8,501 bases of DNA from JAWKTM01 sp041399085 (GTDB taxonomy: Bacteria; Planctomycetota; Planctomycetia; Pirellulales; Pirellulaceae), in the NCBI GenBank assembly GCA_041399085.1, contig JAWKTM010000126.1, positions 1 through 8,501 on the forward strand. Direction: 5' to 3'. Of this stretch, positions 1-5,979 are shown in pieces (positions within the stretch are counted from its first letter, which is position 1; each line of letters starts with the position of its first letter). Position numbers and translations under genes: made by a program. The notes under the pieces were generated by a model. The model was not told the origin of the DNA. It worked only from the letters and a program-made list of their open reading frames with translations, and searched no databases.

Positions 1-205
1 TTCGGACGGTATCGTTCACGTCGAGCTCGTCGAACTCGAAACGATCCGACGCGAGCAACCTTCGCAACCTCGCCCGTTTGAGCTCGGGATCATAGTACGG
101 ATTCAGGTTGTCGATCCCGATCACCGTGTCGCCAGCGGCCAGCATCCGCTGACAAACATGGAAACCGATAAAGCCGGCCGCGCCGGTAACGAGGTAGGAA
201 GCCAT
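1..205 (-). CDS. NAD-dependent sugar-nucleotide epimerase, probably UDP-glucuronate 4-epimerase (N-terminal part only)
   Basis: This gene starts at the ATG at 205-203 on the minus strand and runs off the left edge, so only the first 68 residues are visible. They form the N-terminal Rossmann unit of an extended short-chain dehydrogenase: MASYLVTGAAGFIG carries the TGxxGxxG dinucleotide-binding loop (residues 7-14). After the second strand comes GIDNLNPYYD (30-39), where Asp32 would bind the NAD ribose. The DNLNxYYD stretch followed by a basic ELKRARL segment is typical of the CapI/UDP-glucuronate 4-epimerase branch. Members interconvert UDP-glucuronate and UDP-galacturonate in the cytosol for polysaccharide synthesis. 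The catalytic YxxxK lies outside the window, so substrate assignment is tentative and another GalE/RmlB-like member is possible. No strong ribosome binding site is visible. The gene lies 63 bp downstream of the same-strand SRPBCC gene and might be cotranscribed with it. Confidence 0.85.
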   Translation of the reverse strand, partial: MASYLVTGAAGFIGFHVCQRMLAAGDTVIGIDNLNPYYDPELKRARLRRLLASDRFEFDELDVNDTVR

Positions 206-268
206 GCGATCAGCGGTTCTCGGATGGATGAATCGAGCGGCGAACGGCCGCGGAGACGAGCGTCGTAG

Positions 269-1684
269 CTAGTTTAACGCGTGGCTCGCCGCCGAGCGAC
301 TTTGGGCCAGGCCCTCGGCTTCGCTTTCCGACAACGACTTCACGTGCTCCAACACTCGGACATGAATCCGATGGATTAGCAGATCGGACCAGAGCGTCCA
401 ATAGCTTTGCGGAAACATGTCGAATTCGTACCATGTGCGGCCTTCGAGACGGGTGCGGTTTCCGTCCAACGCGATCAGGCGGAACTCTCCGTGGTTGCTG
501 CGCAGATATCCATGCAAATGCGGCGGGTGAACGTGTCGGTACGGGCTCAGCTCGAACATCGGCGCGGGTTGCTCGGTGACGTCGAATGCCAACCGGCGGC
601 CCGGCTCCCAAACCGTAATCGGCTCGACGAACGCCCCCGTCGTGAACTCGCAATACCGCACGGCGCCCACGCCGCGGCCTTCGATCCGAGCTCGCTGGGG
701 ACAAGCGATTCCGGTGCGGAAGTACCATTCTTTCGGCGGCGGCAATTCCGGAAAGCCGATCACATTTTCCCACACCACATCGGGCGGCGCATCGATTTCG
801 ACGGCCGTCGTCACGACGTATTCGGTGGACTTGGCCAAGTACGATTCGGCCGAGGCGACCAGCGGCAGCACAAGCAGCGCGGCAAGCAACTCGCGAACTG
901 GTCGGCGAGTGGCGTCGGCGATCGCCTTGCCCAGCAAGCCACCCAACGCTCCCAGTGGCACGAACAACGGCAACGCCATTGCCACGCAGATGAGGCCTTC
1001 CAAAGCGAACAGCAGCAAGGCCACGCCGCCCAACGTAACGGACAACAACCCCAATCCAACCGACGCGCCGTATCCGAAAACGTGGCGGCGATTCAACGCG
1101 TAGCCAGCGACCGCTCCCATCAAGACCGGCGTGCCCAGGAACAGCGACGATCCGTACGATGCCAGCACGTAGACGCTGATGACCAGCATCACTCCGCCGA
1201 ACGCCAGGCTGATCGCCAATGCCTTAATCAGATGTCCGGCCGAAGCCGTCGCAGCCGCTCGTTCCGGATTTGCCGCGAACGGACTGGGCGACCACTGCTG
1301 CCGCCGCGAACTGGGAACAAAACACATGACGACCATGAACAACAGGTTCACGATCGGGGCCATCACCAACAGACCCAGCCACGGTGAAGTCCCCGCGTCG
1401 GCCGCTCGGCGAACGCTCATGGTCACGGCGATCCACAGGAACGGCAACGACCACACGAACAAAGCCCAACCCAGCCACGGTGGTCCGGCGGCCAGCATCT
1501 CGCGACGGCTACTGAGCAGCGGGCTCACGAATTGCCACGGCAGCAGAATCGACGACGTGAGCACCGCGATCGTCATCGCCTCGACCGCGTATTTGAACGC
1601 CATCAGCCCGAAGCCCACGCCGGCGTAGGCGGATCGACCCACCGGTTCCGACACGCCGAGACACATTCGAATGAGATGCGCCAT
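269..1684 (-). CDS. Polytopic membrane protein with DUF805-like N-terminus and C-terminal SRPBCC domain
   Basis: The protein has 471 residues from the chosen ATG at 1684. An in-frame ATG at 1726 would add 14 residues, but 1684 has a GGA six bases upstream, whereas 1726 has only a purine run touching the start codon. Residues 1-135 resemble DUF805: hydrophobic segments at about 30-50, 70-89 and 102-124, with the RRAADAGTSPWLGLL motif between the second and third. DUF805 usually shows RRLHDxGxSGWW here, so the match is by pattern. Four or five more hydrophobic segments follow (about 155-282). Residues 289-451 read as a SRPBCC/polyketide-cyclase-like ligand-binding domain, beginning VVTTAVEIDAPPDVVWENV and containing a WEPGRRLAFDV strand and a long C-terminal helix. 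The ligand is unknown. The protein probably sits in the inner membrane; which side the SRPBCC domain faces cannot be judged. It is not a family I can name as a whole. Confidence 0.8.
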   Translation of the reverse strand: MAHLIRMCLGVSEPVGRSAYAGVGFGLMAFKYAVEAMTIAVLTSSILLPWQFVSPLLSSRREMLAAGPPWLGWALFVWSLPFLWIAVTMSVRRAADAGTSPWLGLLVMAPIVNLLFMVVMCFVPSSRRQQWSPSPFAANPERAAATASAGHLIKALAISLAFGGVMLVISVYVLASYGSSLFLGTPVLMGAVAGYALNRRHVFGYGASVGLGLLSVTLGGVALLLFALEGLICVAMALPLFVPLGALGGLLGKAIADATRRPVRELLAALLVLPLVASAESYLAKSTEYVVTTAVEIDAPPDVVWENVIGFPELPPPKEWYFRTGIACPQRARIEGRGVGAVRYCEFTTGAFVEPITVWEPGRRLAFDVTEQPAPMFELSPYRHVHPPHLHGYLRSNHGEFRLIALDGNRTRLEGRTWYEFDMFPQSYWTLWSDLLIHRIHVRVLEHVKSLSESEAEGLAQSRSAASHALN

Positions 1685-1934
1685 GTTAGTTCCGTGATTG
1701 CCAAGTGAACTGTCCGAACGCCGCATTCCGCCCGCGGCTTGCTCGACAGCTTGCGAAGATGAGTTGGAATACCGTGTCGCGGCAGTAAACTTAACTCGGG
1801 AAAAATCCGGCGGCGAGTGAGCGTCGGCGGATTTTGGTTACGATCCGATCGTGGTTGCGGTTACCGCAGTGAAATGACACGGGGTTTTGAAAGGCTCTGG
1901 GATTCCGTGGAGTCCCGCGAATTCGAGAACGACG
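1685..1934. promoter_or_regulatory. Divergent spacer with an inverted repeat (1802-1835)
   Basis: This 250-bp spacer separates two divergent genes, so it should hold a promoter for each. No convincing -35/-10 pair could be picked out for either. The visible structure is an inverted repeat, AAAATCCG at 1802-1809 and CGGATTTT at 1828-1835, with 18 bases between the arms. It could be an operator or a weak hairpin. The assignment as regulatory rests on position and symmetry alone. Confidence 0.35.
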
Positions 1935-2486
1935 ATGAACGCTTCCGACCCACGACCGCTAGATAGTGAAACGGGCCCGTTGCCAAACGCGTCGGAGCAA
2001 CGTGAATCGCCGTGCGAGTCGCCCTTGGCTCTGAATGGCGTCGTCGCTTCGGCAGTGCCGGAAACGGATCGCGAACATCGGCCCGCGAACCGATTCCGTC
2101 TGGCGACGCTGTTCGAGTTCACCACGATCTGCGCGCTGTTGACCATGGCGGCCGCGGCAACCGGTTGGCCCGCCGCGCTGTTGTTGCTGACGATGACGCT
2201 CGCGCTGCTGATGCGACGAGGCATTCCGGCGATCGCGGCACTGGCCGGCGCATCGTTCGCCGCCGACTGGCCGTTTGATGGTTTACAAGGCGACGGTTAC
2301 TTCCGCCAAGTGGCCGTGCTGTTCGTCGCCGGCATGCTCAGTTTCTGGTTCGCTGTCCGAGCTGGCTGGCCCGACAGTGAAGCTCGCCGGCAACTGACCC
2401 ATCTCATCGGCCGGCGGCGCGGTGGAGAAGGCGGTTCGCCTTGGTCCGAGGACGAAGGGCTGGTTGGCGAATCGCCGTTTCGTTGA
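1935..2486 (+). CDS. Hypothetical planctomycete-type small membrane protein
   Basis: The protein has 183 residues from the ATG at 1935, which has a GAG about eight bases upstream. A TTG at 1887 would extend it by 16 unremarkable residues and is less likely. Residues 1-52 are polar and Pro/Ser/Glu-rich. RFRLATLFEFTTICALL (53-69) follows, resembling the FSLRTLL-type lead-in to a first membrane segment seen in many uncharacterised planctomycete proteins. Hydrophobic segments lie at about 59-76, 78-92, 96-109 and 125-141, the middle ones short. The tail (about 145-183) has a GRRRGG basic patch, then acidic and glycine-rich residues. No catalytic motif is visible and no function can be assigned. 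The gene stands alone on its strand and converges on the IMPase gene. Confidence 0.65.
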   Translation: MNASDPRPLDSETGPLPNASEQRESPCESPLALNGVVASAVPETDREHRPANRFRLATLFEFTTICALLTMAAAATGWPAALLLLTMTLALLMRRGIPAIAALAGASFAADWPFDGLQGDGYFRQVAVLFVAGMLSFWFAVRAGWPDSEARRQLTHLIGRRRGGEGGSPWSEDEGLVGESPFR

Positions 2487-2489
2487 ACT

Positions 2490-2569
2490 CAGCGACAGCT
2501 CGGCCCGATCCGTCGTTCTATCGCGTGCCCAGCGACGGCTCGGCATGATATGTCGTTTAACCGCGTGCC
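2490..2569. repeat. Imperfect 40-bp tandem duplication
   Basis: Two head-to-tail units, 2490-2529 and 2530-2569, match at 32 of 40 positions with no gaps. Both begin CAGCGAC and end CGCGTGCC, and a third start (CAGCG) follows at 2570. The pair begins four bases after the stop codon of the upstream gene and lies in a convergent spacer. The divergence suggests an old local duplication. No coding role is apparent. Confidence 0.75.
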
Positions 2570-2618
2570 CAGCGGGCCGCGCGTATCGGCGCGCGGGCCG
2601 TTGGCCGCGCGGTTAAAC
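2555..2618. terminator. Large hairpin in a convergent spacer, candidate bidirectional terminator
   Basis: GTTTAACCGCG (2555-2565) is repeated exactly in inverse as CGCGGTTAAAC (2608-2618). The 42 bases between contain a second stem, CCGCGC (2577-2582) with GCGCGG (2591-2596), around an eight-base loop. The structure lies between the ends of two convergent genes, where a shared terminator would be expected. Neither side has a T-tract, so it is not a classical intrinsic terminator. It may instead be a transcript-end-protecting or dispersed palindromic element. Confidence 0.4.
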
Positions 2619-2683
2619 CAGGAAACTAGCTTCGGACAACTTCCAATTTGATTCGCAGCGAGGAACTGCACGGGCACGCCGCG

Positions 2684-3475
2684 TTACTCTTCCGGCGGCA
2701 GGTACGTCTGCACGATCTCGAGCAGCGAATCATGCAACACGGTGTTGGATGCCAGAATGCTGGTCTTGCGCAACGGCAACTCGCCTCCCGCGCAGTCCGT
2801 CACTCGGCCGCCCGCTTCTTCGACGAATAGCCTTCCGACAGCGAAATCCCACGGCGACAGCTCGTATTCAAAGTAGCCGCCGTACATGCCACAGCCGACA
2901 TGGCACAGGTCGAGCGCCGCCGTTCCGAATCGACGGATGCCGTGAACGTGCTGAAAGAACAGATCGCGAACGGCGTCGAGCGTCGCCAGCATCTTCGCGC
3001 CGCGGTCGTAATAGAACCCGACGCCGACCATCACTTCATCCAACTTGGTCGCCATCGAGACACGCGCCGGTTTAGCGTTGTACGTGGCGCCTTGCCCGCG
3101 AACCACCTCATACCAATCATCGCGAATCGGATTCCAGATGACACCGCATTGCGGCTGGCCGGCGCGGTAGTAACCGATCGAAACCGCGAAATGCGGAATG
3201 CGGTGAGCAAAGTTGTTGGTCCCGTCCAACGGATCGACCACCCACAGATGCTCGGCCGAGACATCGCTTGTCGCATTCGCCTCTTCACCCAGCACGGTGT
3301 GATTGGGAAACGCGCTATGGATCAATTCGACGATCGCATGTTCGGATTCGACATCAGCGTCCGTGACCAAGTTGTACGATTCCTTGGAGCGAGTGGCGAC
3401 GCCGTCACGAAAATGCCGAGCGATGATTTCACCGCCGATGCGAGCCGCGCGGCGAGCGATATCCATTTCACGCAT
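2684..3475 (-). CDS. Inositol-1-monophosphatase family protein
   Basis: This 263-residue protein has the length and motif order of the Mg2+-dependent IMPase/CysQ/FBPase-like phosphatases, which hydrolyse phosphate monoesters such as inositol 1-phosphate in the cytosol. Visible metal-site motifs are GEE (63-65), DPLDGT (81-86, with Asp81 and Asp84) and SPWDFAVG (207-214, with Asp209). The RRFGTAALDLCHVGCGMYGGYFE stretch (181-203, split here as RRFGTAALDLC and HVGCGMYGGYFE) is the usual family segment before the last motif. All expected catalytic residues are present, so it should be active. Sequence alone does not separate inositol phosphate from 3'-phosphoadenosine phosphate, fructose bisphosphate or histidinol phosphate as substrate. 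The ATG at 3475 is preferred because GAGG lies eight bases upstream; an in-frame ATG three codons later has a weaker site. The gene is monocistronic by position. Confidence 0.93.
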   Translation of the reverse strand: MREMDIARRAARIGGEIIARHFRDGVATRSKESYNLVTDADVESEHAIVELIHSAFPNHTVLGEEANATSDVSAEHLWVVDPLDGTNNFAHRIPHFAVSIGYYRAGQPQCGVIWNPIRDDWYEVVRGQGATYNAKPARVSMATKLDEVMVGVGFYYDRGAKMLATLDAVRDLFFQHVHGIRRFGTAALDLCHVGCGMYGGYFEYELSPWDFAVGRLFVEEAGGRVTDCAGGELPLRKTSILASNTVLHDSLLEIVQTYLPPEE

Positions 3476-3629
3476 GGCCGAAGCCTCAACGAAAACCAGG
3501 GTACGAATCGGAAAGCGGGCCTCGGGCCAGCCGCCTCATCTTAGCCGCTTGCGAGGCAACCCACGATAGCGGAAGATGGTCGGCCGATCATGCGGCCAAC
3601 GCGAAGTGCGTTCAAGCCGAACGGCAGAG

Positions 3630-3671
3630 AAGCGGCAGGGCGCAAGATTGAAGCGGCAGGGCGCAAGCCCT
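3630..3671. repeat. 17-bp direct repeat ending in a GCAA-loop hairpin
   Basis: AAGCGGCAGGGCGCAAG occurs exactly at 3630-3646 and 3651-3667, a 21-bp period. The second copy continues into CCCT, so AGGGC (3658-3662), loop GCAA (3663-3666) and GCCCT (3667-3671) make a five-pair stem with a GNRA-type loop. The first copy lacks the right arm. This looks like a small dispersed palindromic element with a truncated partial copy beside it. Confidence 0.7.
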
Positions 3672-3690
3672 CCGGTTCCGTCGTAACGGG

Positions 3691-3716
3691 CGGTTGGTAC
3701 CAACCGGTTGATACCG
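3691..3716. repeat. Two overlapping palindromes
   Basis: CGGTTGGTACCAACCG (3691-3706) is a perfect 16-base palindrome. A second one, centred ten bases later, spans GGTACCAACCGGTTGATACC (3697-3716) with one mismatched pair. They share ten bases, so in RNA or cruciform form they exclude each other. The element could bind a dimeric regulator at two overlapping sites, or be part of the repeat cluster. Function is unknown. Confidence 0.6.
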
Positions 3717-3737
3717 GGCGGCTCGCGCCGCTCCGGT
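3713..3737. repeat. Ten-pair GC-rich hairpin
   Basis: ACCGGGCGGC (3713-3722), loop TCGC (3723-3726) and GCCGC-T-CCGGT (3727-3737) form ten pairs with a single bulged T at 3732. No T-tract follows on either strand. It closes the repeat cluster in this spacer and overlaps the preceding palindrome by four bases. Confidence 0.6.
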
Positions 3738-3926
3738 TGCGTGTGAGCGATTCGCAAGCGCGGCGGTCGGACTCGGCGTGTTTTCCAGACCGCCCAGTCG
3801 TCACAATTGAACAGCTCCGCGGACTCGCGGATTTTATTGGGTTTCCGTGAAATTTTCGTGAGTACAGAGAGACTGGCGGCGAGTTAGTATGCTGCCATGA
3901 ACCACGCACTTAAGCCAATTACGGTT

Positions 3927-3932
3927 GAGGAG
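3927..3932 (+). promoter_or_regulatory. Ribosome binding site GAGGAG deciding the phosphatase start
   Basis: GAGGAG lies nine bases before the ATG at 3942. The alternative in-frame ATG at 3897 has no purine-rich site upstream. This, plus the fact that the receiver fold begins exactly at residue 1 when 3942 is used, sets the start. Confidence 0.75.
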
Positions 3933-3941
3933 ATTTTGACG

Positions 3942-5156
3942 ATGCGAGTGCTCGTCGGCTGGGATGATCCGACTGAGGCGGAGACGATCACGTTGATCCT
4001 GGACGTCGACGACACGGACGCGAAGGTAACCAATTGTGCGACCGAGTTCGCGGAACAATTGGAAAAGGGAAGCTGGGATGTCGTACTGCTCTCGCTGAAT
4101 TTCCCCGACGAAGAAGAAGCTTTCCAATTGTTTGAAAAGGCGCATCAAACGATGCCGCATGTGCCGGTGATCGGCGCGTGGAAGCCGGGCGAGCTGGCGA
4201 GGTTGGCTCGCTTCATTTCCGTCGGGCTGTATTCGCACATCTTGCGAGACGAAAACGGTGACTTCATCTTTTTGCTGCCGACGATGATCGAGGCCGCGTA
4301 TCGAGCGGCTCAGGCTCAGCGAGCTCGCATCTTGGCCGAACGGCTTCGCGAGGAAGTCGACTCGGTACGACGACTGCAAGAATCGGTGATCCCGCACAAT
4401 TTGCCGGCGCCGCCTGGATACAAGGTCGTCGCTCGCTACGAACCGTCCCAGATCCGCGTGCTTGGCAGCAACCCCGTGGTCATGGCTGGCGGCGATTACT
4501 ACGACGTATTCACGCTCGACGCGAACAAGATGATCCTGTTGATTGGCGACGCCTCGGGCCACGGCGTAAAGGCTTGCATGTCGATCATGACGATGCACAC
4601 TTTGATCCGTATGATTCGCGATCAAAAGTACGCCAACACGGTCGACTTTGTTACGGCGGTGAACAAGCAGCTTTGCTCGTCGGAAATCGTGCAAGACCAG
4701 GGCGGGTTCATCACGCTGTTGTATTCGACTTTGGATTTGCCGAACCACACGCTCCGCTGGACTTCGGCCGGTCAGCCAATGCCGCTGCTTCAGGATCTGG
4801 CCACCAACGAAGTTCGCATGTTGGGCACCGACGACGAAGCCGGTTTGCCGTTGGCGATCGAAGAGGATTGGGTGTACGAAGAATGCGAAGCGGTGATCCC
4901 GCCGAATTCGCGGCTGTTGATCTACACTGACGGCTTGGACGAAGCGTTCCCGGCCGACGGCGATCAAAGCCAGCAGTTCGGCATGAAAGGGATCATTCGC
5001 ACGATGCAAGATTGCCAGCATCTGTCGCTGGAAGAAACGATGGATCGGCTGTTCGCGGACTCCAACGCCGCGACGCTGGGCGCGGGCCGGCACGACGACA
5101 CCTCGGTCTTGCTGCTCGAACGCCGCGAGTCGCCCGACAGCAGCGACTCGCCCTAG
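3942..5156 (+). CDS. SpoIIE/RsbU-type PP2C phosphatase with degenerate N-terminal receiver domain
   Basis: The protein has 404 residues from the ATG at 3942; the ATG at 3897 would add 15 residues lacking domain sense. Residues 1-115 fit a response-regulator receiver fold: MRVLVGWDDPTEAE keeps an acidic pair after strand 1. At strand 3 the sequence is DVVLLSLNFPDE, putting Ser51 where the phospho-acceptor Asp belongs, and the strand-5 Lys appears lost (HILRDE). Residues 120-150 form a charged helix, probably a coiled-coil linker. The phosphatase domain follows, with GGDYYD (183-188), GDASGHG (202-208), TDGLDEA (329-335) and HDDTS (384-388), so the metal-binding aspartates are present and Ser/Thr phosphatase activity is expected. 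Relatives dephosphorylate anti-sigma-factor antagonists in partner-switching systems, but no anti-sigma or STAS gene is present here. The protein has no membrane segment. Confidence 0.93.
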   Translation: MRVLVGWDDPTEAETITLILDVDDTDAKVTNCATEFAEQLEKGSWDVVLLSLNFPDEEEAFQLFEKAHQTMPHVPVIGAWKPGELARLARFISVGLYSHILRDENGDFIFLLPTMIEAAYRAAQAQRARILAERLREEVDSVRRLQESVIPHNLPAPPGYKVVARYEPSQIRVLGSNPVVMAGGDYYDVFTLDANKMILLIGDASGHGVKACMSIMTMHTLIRMIRDQKYANTVDFVTAVNKQLCSSEIVQDQGGFITLLYSTLDLPNHTLRWTSAGQPMPLLQDLATNEVRMLGTDDEAGLPLAIEEDWVYEECEAVIPPNSRLLIYTDGLDEAFPADGDQSQQFGMKGIIRTMQDCQHLSLEETMDRLFADSNAATLGAGRHDDTSVLLLERRESPDSSDSP

Positions 5157-5181
5157 CACGTCCCGAACGCGTGTTTCGTCC

Positions 5182-5213
5182 TGTGCCTGAAGCCTCTTGT
5201 GCCTGGAGCGTCT
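5182..5213. repeat. 16-bp imperfect tandem repeat
   Basis: TGTGCCTGAAGCCTCT (5182-5197) is followed directly by TGTGCCTGGAGCGTCT (5198-5213), matching at 14 of 16 positions. It sits 25 bases after the phosphatase stop codon in a convergent spacer. No function is evident. Confidence 0.65.
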
Positions 5214-5224
5214 CTTAGTGTGCT

Positions 5225-5249
5225 TGGGGTCGAGCGTAGCGAGCCCCCA
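5225..5249. terminator. Hairpin-like element between convergent genes, candidate terminator
   Basis: TGGGG (5225-5229) pairs with CCCCA (5245-5249), and TCG (5230-5232) can pair with CGA (5240-5242) if two bases bulge. The position, between the ends of the phosphatase and SDR-like genes, suits a shared terminator, but no T-tract follows. The core TCGAGCGTAGCGAGCCCC resembles a spacer repeat I associate from memory with planctomycete genomes; that is not verified here. Confidence 0.35.
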
Positions 5250-5295
5250 GCCGCCCCGCAAACCCAACTCTCAATCACCAACGCCCCAAAAAGTC

Positions 5296-5970
5296 CTAAC
5301 CAAAGTGAAGCAATCGCGTCGCCAGCCCCCCGCTCGCCCGGCGCGAAGCCAACCACACAATGGCACCCACCAAATCGTCGGCCGATCCGCCCATCGGTTC
5401 GGCTGGTACTTCAATCGCGTTACGATCGCCAGACTTACCAGCGATCACGCCATGCACTCGGACATCGGTTGAACCAACTTGCCGGGCCGCCGACTCGACC
5501 GCCGCGCAAAACGCGCCGACCGACTCCTGCTCCGCGTCGCCGAACCCGACGAACACCATCGAACCGCGTTCGTCCTGTCGCCGCATGCTCTTGCCAAACA
5601 CTTCGGCCGCGGCCTCGACCAGAGCAGTCGAAGGAGCAATATCCGGCGACGCATTGCGACTTGCGTCCAAGTCGACGATCCCCAGCAGCAAGTCGACGCG
5701 ACCATGCTCGCCCAACACGCGGTCCAGCAAATCGGCGATCGAACGCTTGCAGCTCAAATCGACCGGCATGAACCCGGACGGCGATCCCAAAGCTCGCAAC
5801 AGGTAAACACAGCGGTAGCCGCGCGCCTCGTCGTCGCCGGCCACCACGATCGTCGCGCCGGCCTGAGCCAAGCCTGCCGCCAAAGCGGTGCTGTCGGCTT
5901 CAATGCCGCCAAACACCACCGCTACTTGTCCGTCCAAACCGAACGTCCGTTTTAGAAAGTCGACCGACAT
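5296..5970 (-). CDS. Short SDR-fold protein lacking catalytic residues, downstream of gnd
   Basis: The 224-residue protein opens MSVDFLKRTFGLDGQVAVVFGG, the layout of classical short-chain dehydrogenases (LFxLxGKVAxVTGG), and continues with a Rossmann-like AAGLAQAGATIVVAGDD and a VDL strand (70-72). The usual functional positions are altered. The TGxxxGxG loop reads FGGIEADS (20-27), the NNAG region reads LLGIVD, and the YxxxK site aligns with AFCAAVES so that Tyr becomes Phe154 and Lys becomes Val158. It is also about 25-30 residues shorter than typical SDRs, and ends LLHFG where VDGG is usual. Cofactor binding and redox catalysis therefore look unlikely; a regulatory or scaffolding role is possible. 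It starts 9 bp after the gnd stop codon, so it is almost certainly cotranscribed with gnd. The reading frame is intact, which argues against simple decay. Confidence 0.75.
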   Translation of the reverse strand: MSVDFLKRTFGLDGQVAVVFGGIEADSTALAAGLAQAGATIVVAGDDEARGYRCVYLLRALGSPSGFMPVDLSCKRSIADLLDRVLGEHGRVDLLLGIVDLDASRNASPDIAPSTALVEAAAEVFGKSMRRQDERGSMVFVGFGDAEQESVGAFCAAVESAARQVGSTDVRVHGVIAGKSGDRNAIEVPAEPMGGSADDLVGAIVWLASRRASGGLATRLLHFG

Positions 5971-5979
5971 GCCGCCCGT

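Larger units (their letters stand above)
3476..3941. other. 466-bp divergent spacer rich in short repeats and palindromes
   Basis: This stretch between the divergent IMPase and phosphatase genes has no credible gene. Short open frames cross it, but their composition follows the repeats. It holds an imperfect 16-base palindrome at 3576-3591, a 17-bp direct repeat, a GCAA-loop hairpin, overlapping palindromes and a 10-bp-stem hairpin (listed separately, 3630-3737). The AT-richer stretch after about 3825, nearer the phosphatase start, is the likeliest promoter location, but no clear promoter boxes are visible. Confidence 0.6.

Noticed and set aside
407..1387. Plus-strand open frame (326 codons) opposite the SRPBCC membrane gene
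   Set aside because: Arg/Gln/His-rich low-information translation; the minus strand gives coherent membrane segments and a SRPBCC domain.
3630..3667. Possible CRISPR array from the 17-bp direct repeats
   Set aside because: Only two copies, with a 4-bp spacing and no cas gene; the spacing is far too short.
3808..3840. TTGAAC ... TTTTAT as a sigma70 promoter for the phosphatase
   Set aside because: The spacer is about 19 bases and both boxes are poor matches; planctomycete promoter consensus is not secure enough to call it.
3541..3909. Minus-strand open frame in the divergent spacer
   Set aside because: Its translation is dictated by the repeats and palindromes there, and it ends within the upstream part of the phosphatase gene without any domain or ribosome binding site.
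3834..5267. Long minus-strand open frame (477 codons) antisense to the phosphatase gene
   Set aside because: Its translation is rich in Arg, Gln, His and Val with no recognisable motif, as expected for the opposite strand of a GC-rich gene. The sense strand encodes a full set of PP2C motifs and has a good ribosome binding site.
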